A DNA stretch of 64,000 nucleotides, from positions 124,001 to 188,000 of the forward strand of contig NZ_AZFA01000002.1 of the NCBI RefSeq assembly GCF_001434295.1, written 5' to 3'. Positions within the stretch are counted from its first letter, which is position 1. Each line of letters begins with the position of its first letter. The position numbers and the translations under genes are program-made. The DNA comes from Companilactobacillus versmoldensis DSM 14857 = KCTC 3814 (GTDB lineage Bacteria > Bacillota > Bacilli > Lactobacillales > Lactobacillaceae). This document shows, one piece after another, positions 27,793-36,034 of the stretch. The notes under the pieces were generated by a model. The model was not told the origin of the DNA. It ran no database searches and saw nothing but the letters and a program-made list of their open reading frames with translations.

Positions 27793-28860
27793 TTAACTCC
27801 CCATTAACTCATTGAGCTTTTCAATCAGTTGTCGATTTTCCAAATGTGACTTAACTGCGATCCGGTAATACCCCTTGGTCAAACCAACATAATTATCACA
27901 ATTCCTGATCAAGATACCCTTGTTCAATAATTCTTGGTATAGATCTTTTTCTCGATATTTTAATAAATAATAATTTACAGCTGATGGGAAAAATTTGATT
28001 TGAGGTATCTTTGATAATTCTTTTTCTAAATACGCTTTCTCGGATGATAACCATTGGGAAGTCTTTAAAGCATAGTCTTGGTCGTTGAAAACATCTGGTG
28101 TCAATTCAGCGGCAAAAGTATTGACGGACCAGGGTTCGGAGTAGTCAATCAGGGTATTAACAAAATATTTATTGGGCAAAAGAGCCATCCCTAAGCGTAG
28201 TCCGGGAATGGCGTAATACTTTGTTAATGACTTGATAATAATGACTGAGTCATCATCTTGTAGCTCCTGGACAAAACTATATTTTTCTTTATCGCTGATA
28301 AAATCGTTAAAAGCTTCATCGATGATCAACCAGATCCCATTGTCATTGCAATAGTTAGCCAATTGACGTAACTGATAAGTATTGACCATCGTAGCCGTAG
28401 GATTATTGGGATTACAGAGACAAATCGTGTCGATATCGTGGTTGACCTTTAATGTGTCGATCAAAACGTTGATGTCGAGTTGGAAATTATTTTGCTCAGA
28501 CAAATAAAAATGTTCCACCTTGGCACCACTCTTAGTGAAGGCATGTTCGTATTCACCAAAAGTTGGTGCTAACAGCAAAGCATTTTTCGACTGCAAAACT
28601 TCAATAATATTAAAAATCAAGTCAACTGACCCGTTACCGATCCAGATCTGTTCAGGGTCAAAGTGATATAACTGACCAAGATTTTTACGCAATGATCGAT
28701 AATTAACATCCGGATAATAAATCAAATTGGATAATGATTTCTTAATACTTTGAATCAATTTATCTGGGGTGCCGAGCGGATTGATGTTGGCGCTAAAATC
28801 AATGATTGGAACTGATGATGCTAATTCTCGACCATACCCACCGTGTTGTACTTGCGACAT
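27793..28860 (-). CDS. cobD: Threonine-phosphate decarboxylase
   Basis: PLP-dependent class I/II aminotransferase-fold enzyme of 355 residues that decarboxylates L-threonine-O-3-phosphate to (R)-1-amino-2-propanol phosphate. Motifs are the GYGRE opening followed by DFSANINPLG (residues 21-30), CNPNNPTATM near 150 and the cofactor lysine in SLTKYYAIPGLRLG near 213. No threonine kinase gene (PduX-like) was found in the window, so its substrate must be supplied from elsewhere. Histidinol-phosphate aminotransferase is the nearest alternative, but the cob context and N-terminal motif favour CobD. Confidence 0.92.
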   Translation of the reverse strand: MSQVQHGGYGRELASSVPIIDFSANINPLGTPDKLIQSIKKSLSNLIYYPDVNYRSLRKNLGQLYHFDPEQIWIGNGSVDLIFNIIEVLQSKNALLLAPTFGEYEHAFTKSGAKVEHFYLSEQNNFQLDINVLIDTLKVNHDIDTICLCNPNNPTATMVNTYQLRQLANYCNDNGIWLIIDEAFNDFISDKEKYSFVQELQDDDSVIIIKSLTKYYAIPGLRLGMALLPNKYFVNTLIDYSEPWSVNTFAAELTPDVFNDQDYALKTSQWLSSEKAYLEKELSKIPQIKFFPSAVNYYLLKYREKDLYQELLNKGILIRNCDNYVGLTKGYYRIAVKSHLENRQLIEKLNELMGS

Positions 28861-29378
28861 TAATTTCCTTCCTCACTTCTGAATAGATTGATGATTCTTG
28901 GAAAACGTGACTTCAATAAAATGTAAACGACCTCGGCGATGATAATATTGACAATTGATGCAATCGTTAGTGGTACGAAATAGACGTAAACGGTTTGTTT
29001 CAAGATCGGATAAAGTAAAACTAATTCTAGTGGTACGTTCAAAATATATCCGACGACGTCAGACAAGATAATATATTGCCATTTCATACTGCGTCCCCCG
29101 CGACGGATAAAACCGTAAACTGCCATAGTGATCATCATGCAAAAACCAATAATCAAATGAACTGGTAGAGTCAGTGGAAATCCTGATAGCATTGCTGAGA
29201 ATAAATGTCCGAACAAACCTAAGAAAGCTCCGGCGACTGGTCCTAAAGCGACTGCTCCAAAAAAGGCTGGAAACGAATCTAAAGCGACTGAACCCATCAG
29301 TTTGATATTGGCGCCGATGATACACAACGCTAAAATAATGGCGGTAAAAGTTAATTTTTTGATTCTTGTATTATTCAT
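28860..29378 (-). CDS. cblT: ECF transporter S component, CblT-like (putative alpha-ribazole uptake)
   Basis: A 172-residue membrane protein with about five to six helices, the size and pattern of ECF substrate-binding S components. Its FPAFFGAVALGPVAGAFLG region followed by GHLFSA is typical. In Listeria and Geobacillus the S component CblT imports alpha-ribazole, which the kinase CblS then phosphorylates. Here it lies in the corrinoid operon and a PurM-like CblS candidate is at 6338-7084. Assignment as CblT is an inference; another corrinoid precursor is possible. It would use either the shared housekeeping ECF module or the T-A module at 31903-34409. Confidence 0.6.
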   Translation of the reverse strand: MNNTRIKKLTFTAIILALCIIGANIKLMGSVALDSFPAFFGAVALGPVAGAFLGLFGHLFSAMLSGFPLTLPVHLIIGFCMMITMAVYGFIRRGGRSMKWQYIILSDVVGYILNVPLELVLLYPILKQTVYVYFVPLTIASIVNIIIAEVVYILLKSRFPRIINLFRSEEGN

Positions 29379-29401
29379 AAATCTCTCCCCTTAGTCCCTC
29401 T

Positions 29402-29971
29402 TTAACGAAAAATGATGCGACTGTTACGATAGGAAACTTCTTCAACTTCTTCTAATACGTTGGCGTATCTTGATAGTGTGAAGAAATAGTCTGACAATCG
29501 GTTGATAAATTTCAACACTTCTTGATTTATTGGCTCATCCTGCATCAAATCAACGATCGACCGCTCCGTTCTGCGGGTGACAGTACGGTCAACGTGTAAA
29601 TCAGCAGCTGTTTTACAGCCACCAGGTAAAATAAATTTTTGGACCTTGGGTAATTTCTCAGTGTAAAAATCGATTCGATTCTCTAACCATTCCGTGGCCT
29701 TATTATCAGCCGTGAAGACGAATTTACGTTTGGTCTGGTTAGGAGACTTGGCAAGATCAGAGCCACAATCGAACAACAATTGTTGAACTTCTAATAATTC
29801 TTCTGCGAAAACTTTGGTCTTGTCTGAAAGATCGGCAATCGTCAAACCAACAAAGGAATTCAATTCATCGACCATTCCATAAGATTGAACTCGTTTATCT
29901 GATTTATACAAAACATCATGGCCAATGATCCTGGTCTTTCCTTGATCACCTGTCCGGGTATAAATTTTCAT
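29402..29971 (-). CDS. PduO-type corrinoid adenosyltransferase (second copy)
   Basis: ATP:cob(I)alamin/corrinoid adenosyltransferase, 189 residues. TRTGDQGKT, VDELN, FILPGG, RTVTRRTER and NRLSDYFF are all in the same positions as in the copy at 2644-3213, which it resembles strongly along its whole length. Both are more like each other than like PduO (39070-39642), suggesting a duplication within the corrinoid part of the locus. It may adenosylate cobyrinate a,c-diamide, while PduO reloads cofactor for the diol dehydratase. Both roles are inferred from position. Confidence 0.92.
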   Translation of the reverse strand: MKIYTRTGDQGKTRIIGHDVLYKSDKRVQSYGMVDELNSFVGLTIADLSDKTKVFAEELLEVQQLLFDCGSDLAKSPNQTKRKFVFTADNKATEWLENRIDFYTEKLPKVQKFILPGGCKTAADLHVDRTVTRRTERSIVDLMQDEPINQEVLKFINRLSDYFFTLSRYANVLEEVEEVSYRNSRIIFR

Positions 29972-29983
29972 ATAATCACTCCA

Positions 29984-30763
29984 CTAATAAGTTTGGATTT
30001 TTCTCATATCGCGATATGTTTGGTCATTAGCTACCATTATATGGTTGACCTTTTTCAAATTGATGGTATTACCGCTTACGTTAGTGATCTTATAGCCTAA
30101 GGCTTGAACCAAGACATTGCCAGCAGCGATATCCCAAGGATTCAAAGTAGCTAAATAAGCGATATGTTTTCCAGTGATAACTTCAACGAACTCTAATCCG
30201 GCACTACCCATGACTCTGATACCAGCACTATTTTTAGCGATCCGGATCTCTTCAAAGGCATTCCGTAAGAATTGACGCCATGAAACACCGACTAAACCTT
30301 CCTTTAAAGACTGATCGACTGCTGGATGCAATTTTTTATCATTGCAATAGACACCAGTCTCCATACCACCCCAATAAAGTTTTTGATTCATAACATCCAT
30401 GATGCCTGAGCAGACTGGTTGCCCGTCGTAATAAACACCGATCATAATGGCAAAGCAATCGTGTTTTTTGACCAAGTTTAGAGTCCCATCGATCGGGTCG
30501 ACAAAAAATACCAGACCAGAATCAATCTGGTCGTAATCCTTTTGAGCATCTTCTTCGCCAATGATGACTGCTTCAGGATAATGCTCACGGATATTTTGAT
30601 CGAGCATTTGCTCGACCTCATCATCGATACTAGTTACTAGGTCGTATTCTCCTGACTTGGTCCTGATATCGTTGATCGAATATAAGTGCTGATGAACATA
30701 CTTATTGGCTGCCAAAATAAAGGAAGTGATGTCATCAAGCAATTGTTTTTCTGATGGTTTCAT
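29984..30763 (-). CDS. Inositol-monophosphatase-family phosphatase
   Basis: A 259-residue Li+-sensitive-type metal-dependent phosphatase. The metal-site motifs are GEEDAQ near residue 68, DPIDGTLNLV near 88 and WDIAAGNVL near 208. The family acts on inositol phosphates, PAP, fructose bisphosphate or NADP, so the substrate is open. Its start overlaps the end of the EutP/PduV gene by four bases. Why it is inside a cobalamin/pdu block is not obvious; it could simply have been captured, or it could act on a sugar-phosphate or nucleotide-loop intermediate. Confidence 0.88.
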   Translation of the reverse strand: MKPSEKQLLDDITSFILAANKYVHQHLYSINDIRTKSGEYDLVTSIDDEVEQMLDQNIREHYPEAVIIGEEDAQKDYDQIDSGLVFFVDPIDGTLNLVKKHDCFAIMIGVYYDGQPVCSGIMDVMNQKLYWGGMETGVYCNDKKLHPAVDQSLKEGLVGVSWRQFLRNAFEEIRIAKNSAGIRVMGSAGLEFVEVITGKHIAYLATLNPWDIAAGNVLVQALGYKITNVSGNTINLKKVNHIMVANDQTYRDMRKIQTY

Positions 30764-31218
30764 TTTTTGACTACATCCTCCTTCAAATAGTCGATCAATT
30801 GCTGAATCTCATTTTCTGGTGAAGGATCTTCAACATTAGAAATGTAATAGATCTTGGTAGCACCAGCTAAGATCAATTGATCTTTGGCAAACTCGATATC
30901 ACCTTCGTCTTTGGCAAGATCGATTTTAGTGACCACTCCACTGACTGGTTTTAGAAACATCCTAGCAAAACCGGGTGAAAAGATCTGTCGATGATCAGAA
31001 ACACTTTGCATCATTACGACTAGATCAGATGAATTGGCTGTTACATTCAAGGCCGAATACATTCGGCGATGCTCAGTAAACTCACCTGGGGAGTCGATCA
31101 GATTATTAAAAAATTCAATGGCTTGAGTTTTATCATAACTTCTTTTTTCATTCATCATGACTTGCTTGAAGGTAGTCTTACCACAACCGACTGCCCCAAC
31201 TAAGAAAGCTTTTTTCAT
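30760..31218 (-). CDS. pduV: EutP/PduV-family small GTPase-like protein
   Basis: A 152-residue P-loop protein of the EutP/PduV group found with ethanolamine and propanediol microcompartments. G1 is GAVGCGKTT (residues 8-16), G3-like is DSPGEF (about 43) and G4-like is TKID (about 97). Salmonella PduV is linked to positioning of microcompartments, whereas some EutP proteins act as acetate kinases; both are family knowledge, not seen here. It is separated from the pdu operon by the three ECF genes. Confidence 0.85.
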   Translation of the reverse strand: MKKAFLVGAVGCGKTTFKQVMMNEKRSYDKTQAIEFFNNLIDSPGEFTEHRRMYSALNVTANSSDLVVMMQSVSDHRQIFSPGFARMFLKPVSGVVTKIDLAKDEGDIEFAKDQLILAGATKIYYISNVEDPSPENEIQQLIDYLKEDVVKK

Positions 31219-31232
31219 AATAATTACTCCTG

Positions 31233-31913
31233 CTATTCAACTTGTTGGTTAAATAAATCATATTTAACCTTGTAACGCTTGAAGATCTTGATCCAGGCCG
31301 TTCCTAAAAAGAGCAACAAGACAGCGGTAAAGATCGCATGAGTTCCATCGAAGGGAACACTTGCAACAATTGCAGCCGTTACACTCTTAGGTGTGATTGG
31401 TTTAACATATCCTAGGATAAAGTAAATATCCATGATCCAACCATATAGAAATCCTGAAACAAATCCCCAAATAACTAACAACCAGCGGGAAACATTCTTA
31501 TTGGCCATTAATCCGGAAATGATACCCAAAATCCCCAAGGCAAACATCTGCCATGGAGTCCAGGCACCTTGACCAAAATACATATTTGATGCTAATGCGA
31601 TAATGTTTCCCATTAAAAATCCCGTTTCAGGTCCACTTACTAATGAGCCTAAAATCAAGATAAATATTTCTGGCTTTAATGATGAAAATGCTGCTAAAGC
31701 AATCCTTCCGGCAACTGCTAAAGCGCAAATGATGGCAATAAACACCACTTCTCGAGAGTTCTTCCCCGAGCTTTCAAACTTCCAGAAGTAAACTCCCATC
31801 GTTACCACTAGAAAAACAAACGAAAGCAACAAATAATTTTTGCTACCGAGAGCATCTAATAAAACCAGGATGACGACCGAAGATAGTAATAGAACTAACA
31901 ATTTACGATTCAT
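31233..31913 (-). CDS. ECF transporter S component (group I, candidate corrinoid uptake)
   Basis: A 226-residue membrane protein with about six to seven hydrophobic segments and the S-component pattern of small residues between helices (ALAVAGRIALAA, GSLVSGPETGFLMG). It is followed upstream in the same operon by its own ATPase and T genes, so it belongs to a dedicated ECF system. In comparative genomics, systems in such positions (CbrT type) are predicted to carry cobalamin or its precursors. Cobalt has its own CbiMNQO here, so a corrinoid is the likeliest cargo, but the ligand is not proven by sequence. Confidence 0.7.
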   Translation of the reverse strand: MNRKLLVLLLSSVVILVLLDALGSKNYLLLSFVFLVVTMGVYFWKFESSGKNSREVVFIAIICALAVAGRIALAAFSSLKPEIFILILGSLVSGPETGFLMGNIIALASNMYFGQGAWTPWQMFALGILGIISGLMANKNVSRWLLVIWGFVSGFLYGWIMDIYFILGYVKPITPKSVTAAIVASVPFDGTHAIFTAVLLLFLGTAWIKIFKRYKVKYDLFNQQVE

Positions 31914-33543
31914 TATTGATGATATCCTCCCATATCAAGGCTTTGGGAAAGTAATCCCGAACGGCCTTGTTGATCTCAGTTGTATAAAAATACTTCTCGG
32001 GGAAAAAGTTGATTGGTGTTTCGAAATCTCCTAATTTCCCATCGAACATCAGACAAACATAATCAAAATGTTTTGTAGAAAACAACACATCATGCGTACT
32101 GGCAAGTATTGTTCCCCCTGATGCTTGGTATTGCTGCAACATCTGGGCGACACTTTTTTTCATATTGGGATCCAGTCCTTTGGTGGGTTCGTCTAAAAAT
32201 AAGATTGTGGGATCTTTGATCAATCCGATGACCAATCCTAAATATTCTTGCTGACCACCACTGAGATCGTAAGGATTCGTATCTTTTAAATTTGTTAAAT
32301 GATATTTAGTTAAATATTCTGTAGTTTCGGATTCAGTTGTTTCGGGATCCTTTTGTTTCAACTGATACTCGATCTCGCCCTTGACTGTATCCGTCAAGAA
32401 CAACAAAGCTGGATTTTGTGGCAGAATAAAAATTTGTTCTAAAAATTCTTTGCCGAATTTTTTGATTTTATGACAGTTCAAATAAATTTGGCCATTAAGT
32501 TGGGACAATTGATGCGTGAGGACTCTCAAAAGTGTGGTCTTACCCACCCCGTTAGGTCCAAGGATTGCATACGAGCGTCCCTTTTCTAAAGTGAAGTTCA
32601 AATCATCTAAAATATTGCGAGCATTGAAATCAAATCTAAAGGTTAAGTTTTTTATTCTTAGGGCTTCACTTGTTGGATTATGTTGTTTCGTAACGTGGTC
32701 CCGATATTTCAAATATTCGACCTGATTTTGTAATAATCCATCCATCCGACGATTATTTAAGGGTAATTGAATGGTCGGATAAATCTCGTCCAATTGATTT
32801 TCTAAGAACAAGCGATCCAATTGAGGTAGATATTCTCGATAACCATCGTGTTTATACAAGTCACGTAACGCTCGGTCTGTAGGCTGATCTAAAATTATTT
32901 GACCATCTTCGATCACAAACATCCGATTAACATAAAAAATAGCTTGCTCTAAAGAATGTTCAACTAAGACAACGCTGATTCCTAAATCATCGTTGATTTT
33001 TTTTACTAAACGCAAAAACTTTTCTGAAGTTATTGGATCAAGTTGCGAAGTTGGTTCATCCAATAATAGGATATCTGGGTCAAGAATCAGAGCTGCCGCC
33101 AAATTGACGATCTGCTTTTGCCCACCAGACAACTCAGCTTCTTTAAGATCTAAAAGATTAACGATATCAAAATAACTAGCAATCTCAGCAATTTTTGAGT
33201 GAACTTGATCAGGCTGCATACCTAAATTTTCTAAAACGAAATGAAACTCGTCACGAGCCGTCTCCGTCACCATTTGATTATCAACAAACTGAGAAATATA
33301 AGCTACCCGGCTGAAATCATCATCATTGTGACCATTAAACAACGTCAATTCACCAGCAGTAGCTTTCCCTAATGCTAATTCAGGCTTTAATTGTCGCAAT
33401 AAGGTGCTCTTTCCACTACCAGTCTTGCCAATGATCAATGCGAAATCGCCTTTGTTGATCGTCAAATTCATTTTATTTAACGATAATTTCGAGCTGTTAG
33501 AGTACTTGAAGCTGTAGTCCGAGAAACGAACGATTTCCACCAT
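31903..33543 (-). CDS. ECF transporter ATPase, fused tandem ABC domains
   Basis: A 546-residue protein holding two ABC cassettes. The first has Walker A GKTGSGKST (about 39-47), signature ELSGGQKQIVNLA and Walker B LLLDEPTSQLD. The second has GPNGVGKTT (about 331), DLSGGQQEYLGL and LFLDEPTKGLD. Fused double ATPases accompany dedicated group I ECF transporters. The coding region overlaps the T-component gene by 67 bases at its 5' end and the S gene by 11 at its 3' end. Confidence 0.92.
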   Translation of the reverse strand: MVEIVRFSDYSFKYSNSSKLSLNKMNLTINKGDFALIIGKTGSGKSTLLRQLKPELALGKATAGELTLFNGHNDDDFSRVAYISQFVDNQMVTETARDEFHFVLENLGMQPDQVHSKIAEIASYFDIVNLLDLKEAELSGGQKQIVNLAAALILDPDILLLDEPTSQLDPITSEKFLRLVKKINDDLGISVVLVEHSLEQAIFYVNRMFVIEDGQIILDQPTDRALRDLYKHDGYREYLPQLDRLFLENQLDEIYPTIQLPLNNRRMDGLLQNQVEYLKYRDHVTKQHNPTSEALRIKNLTFRFDFNARNILDDLNFTLEKGRSYAILGPNGVGKTTLLRVLTHQLSQLNGQIYLNCHKIKKFGKEFLEQIFILPQNPALLFLTDTVKGEIEYQLKQKDPETTESETTEYLTKYHLTNLKDTNPYDLSGGQQEYLGLVIGLIKDPTILFLDEPTKGLDPNMKKSVAQMLQQYQASGGTILASTHDVLFSTKHFDYVCLMFDGKLGDFETPINFFPEKYFYTTEINKAVRDYFPKALIWEDIINNES

Positions 33544-34409
33544 AAGTAATGAAATTCTCCAATCATTAAAGGATAGACAATGCTAATAAAGTTAAGCACG
33601 ATGATCATGCCAATCCAGAAATCAAACTTAAAATTGACCGTTCCTGAACCGAAATCAACTTGACCGTTGCCTCTGGTCATCATTATCAAATTGAATACCA
33701 GAGAAATAAAAATAACCGACCGGAAAATGATATCGCTTAACTTATTAGTTTCATGTACAAAACTTTGCCTTCTTTGATTGTACCCTTTACTTATCAATGC
33801 GTCAGACATGTTCATAAAGTTAGCAATCGATTTATCTAAGACGATTTGATTCAAATTCATTGTTTCTTTCATCCGTTGAATGAATCCGCTATCACTTGTG
33901 GGACTTGAATTACGGAATTTATACAATTGCCGAACGTCGTTAAAAATATCAACGATCTTGGGAATAAATTTAACCGTCAAGATGAAAATAATGGCTATAC
34001 TTTTGAAAAGATTGGACAAGATTTCGAAAATTAATTTGGTGTGCATCAAAGCATCATATAAATAAAATGACCATAAAATATTCATAAATGAAATTCCCAA
34101 AATAAACGCATTCGTTAATGATTGAACACTTACGGTCACATATGGAATTCTGAGTAACACATTGGTCCCATTTTGATTGATCACTAAATTGAATAACATC
34201 GTCAAAATAAAAATGAACAACGATGCCTTCAAGAAATTTCCAAATTTCTTTCGACGGGTCAACCAGCCCATGACTAATAAGAAAAAACATTCAGTCACAG
34301 TAATAAAAGGATTATTAAAAATCAAAGCAATAAAAATAGTATTGAAAAGATAGAACATGATCGTCAGCTCATTGACGCTCAAAACAAAATTTTTGATTAG
34401 TTTATTCAT
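33477..34409 (-). CDS. ECF transporter T component
   Basis: Membrane coupling protein of about 310 residues with roughly six hydrophobic segments and, near residue 195, the Ala-x-Gly-type coupling helix motif common in T subunits (SDALISKGYNQRR). ATG 34409 has GGGG six bases upstream. It is the first gene after the hairpin at 34427-34456, so it begins the second part of the minus-strand block. Confidence 0.85.
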   Translation of the reverse strand: MNKLIKNFVLSVNELTIMFYLFNTIFIALIFNNPFITVTECFFLLVMGWLTRRKKFGNFLKASLFIFILTMLFNLVINQNGTNVLLRIPYVTVSVQSLTNAFILGISFMNILWSFYLYDALMHTKLIFEILSNLFKSIAIIFILTVKFIPKIVDIFNDVRQLYKFRNSSPTSDSGFIQRMKETMNLNQIVLDKSIANFMNMSDALISKGYNQRRQSFVHETNKLSDIIFRSVIFISLVFNLIMMTRGNGQVDFGSGTVNFKFDFWIGMIIVLNFISIVYPLMIGEFHYLWWKSFVSRTTASSTLTARNYR

Positions 34410-34426
34410 AAAACACCCCATAAAAA

Positions 34427-34456
34427 ATAAAAGGACACACTAAAAGAAGTGTGACC
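34427..34456 (-). terminator. Terminator or attenuator between pduU and the ECF genes
   Basis: On the minus strand GGtCACACT-TCTTTT-AGTGTGtCC forms an 8-bp stem with one mismatch, followed by TTTTATTTTTT. It is just after the pduU stop and 18 bases ahead of the ECF T start. It could partly separate pdu expression from the cob block. Confidence 0.65.
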
Positions 34457-34464
34457 ATTTTATT

Positions 34465-34815
34465 TTATGATTTTGTTATTTCAGGAATATCAAAGCCCAG
34501 GTTTTGATGCAAAGCATCGATACCCTTTCGTAATGAAGCTTCAACAGCACTGACATCCCCAGTTAAAACAACCGAACCACTAAAACGGTCGATAAAAGCA
34601 ATCTTAACCGCACCTGATTTACTGGCAATATCAGAGATAATTGCTGCAGCCTCTGGCGGCGTTATAGTAATTATACCAATAGAGACGTCAGTTTCATCAA
34701 CCCCAATGCTTCTTAAAACTTTGACACTGGGCATGGCTATCACATGAGCAAGTGTAATTTGTTTACCTGGTACCGATTCTTGTATAACTCTTCTCAATCC
34801 GTTGTGTTCTGTCAT
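34465..34815 (-). CDS. pduU: Microcompartment shell protein PduU (circularly permuted BMC)
   Basis: About 116 residues. The protein starts with an N-terminal strand segment ending in VPGKQITLAHVIA, the hallmark of PduU/EutS proteins, whose permuted BMC domain forms hexamers with a small beta-barrel over the pore. IGIITITPPEAAAI and FIDRFSGSV follow. ATG 34815 is spaced properly from AGGA; the ATG at 34824 touches that site. Last of the contiguous pdu genes. A paralogue is at 49189-49539. Confidence 0.93.
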   Translation of the reverse strand: MTEHNGLRRVIQESVPGKQITLAHVIAMPSVKVLRSIGVDETDVSIGIITITPPEAAAIISDIASKSGAVKIAFIDRFSGSVVLTGDVSAVEASLRKGIDALHQNLGFDIPEITKS

Positions 34816-34829
34816 TTTATTCATCCTAG

Positions 34830-36005
34830 CTAAACTAATCTAAATACATCGCGAGCAATCACTATTTCCTCATCAGTCGGGATAACAGCAATGTTTACCT
34901 TGCTGTTGTCTGAACTAATGACTAGTTCACTACTCTTATTTCGTTCTGGATCCACTTCTGCACCAACATAGTGGAAATTTTTAATGACGGCATCTCTGAT
35001 ATTAGCATCGTGTTCCCCGACTCCAGCAGTAAACACGATGGTATCAACACCATCCAACTCAGCAATATAAGAACCAATGTAAGTTTGGATCCGATGGACA
35101 AAGGCTTTAATAGCTAATTTCGCACGCTCATTACCGCTCTTAGCAGCTTTTTCGACATCACGAAGGTCATTGGAAACTCCGGATATTCCTAACAATCCTG
35201 ATTGTTTATTAAGAACATCTTTAACTTGTGCGGAGGTCAGATTCTCATTTTCCTGAAGGAAGGGAACAATCTGTGGATCCAAATCTCCGGAACGAGTTCC
35301 CATGATCAATCCTGCTAACGGTGTAAAGCCCATGGAATTATCAATCGTCTTACCATCCTTGATGGCTGAGATACTAGCACCATTGCCTAAATGGCAACTA
35401 ATAATTTTTGAACAAGCATTAGGGAATAAGTCATAAATTCTCTCTTTCATATATAAATGACTTGGTCCGTGGAAACCAAAACGTTTAATACCATATTTTT
35501 CATAATACTTATATGGCAAAGCATAAAGGGCATTTTCTGGTGGAATCGTTGAATTAAAAGCAGTATCAAAAACCGCAACTTGAGGTGTGTCGGGCAATAG
35601 TTTATCGAAGGCTTTGATGCCTAAGAGATTGACTGGATTATGTAAGGGTGATAATGACGACAATTTATCAATCGTCTTTTCAACATCATCGTTAACAATA
35701 ACTGACTGCTCATATTTTTCACCACCATTAGAAACACGGTGGCCAACACCTTTGATCTCATTCAAATCGTCAACGATTTTATTTTTCAATAAACTATTAA
35801 CGACTAATTTAACTGCCTCATCATGATCAGGTACATCGAGGGTCTTGTTTTGCTTAGTGTCATCGAACGCTTCTTCAAAAACAGCGTCATGATGACCAAT
35901 CCGATCGACTAGACCTTTGACGATCAGCTTTTCCTCGGGCATTTCAAATAATTTGAATTTCAAAGATGAACTTCCGGAATTTATTGCTAAAATTTTTGAT
36001 ACCAT
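34830..36005 (-). CDS. pduW: Acetate/propionate kinase
   Basis: Acyl phosphate + ADP to acid + ATP, the energy-yielding end of the oxidative branch. 391 residues, ASKHA fold. ILAINSGSSSLKFKLF opens the protein, GFHGPSHLYM is near 175, and GTRSGDLDP near 235 and FTAGVGEHDANIRD near 320 are conserved acetokinase motifs. Its place after pduQ indicates PduW. It lies outside the shell, having no targeting extension. Confidence 0.93.
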   Translation of the reverse strand: MVSKILAINSGSSSLKFKLFEMPEEKLIVKGLVDRIGHHDAVFEEAFDDTKQNKTLDVPDHDEAVKLVVNSLLKNKIVDDLNEIKGVGHRVSNGGEKYEQSVIVNDDVEKTIDKLSSLSPLHNPVNLLGIKAFDKLLPDTPQVAVFDTAFNSTIPPENALYALPYKYYEKYGIKRFGFHGPSHLYMKERIYDLFPNACSKIISCHLGNGASISAIKDGKTIDNSMGFTPLAGLIMGTRSGDLDPQIVPFLQENENLTSAQVKDVLNKQSGLLGISGVSNDLRDVEKAAKSGNERAKLAIKAFVHRIQTYIGSYIAELDGVDTIVFTAGVGEHDANIRDAVIKNFHYVGAEVDPERNKSSELVISSDNSKVNIAVIPTDEEIVIARDVFRLV

Positions 36006-36034
36006 GTTATCCCATCCACTTCTAAAAAAATTAA

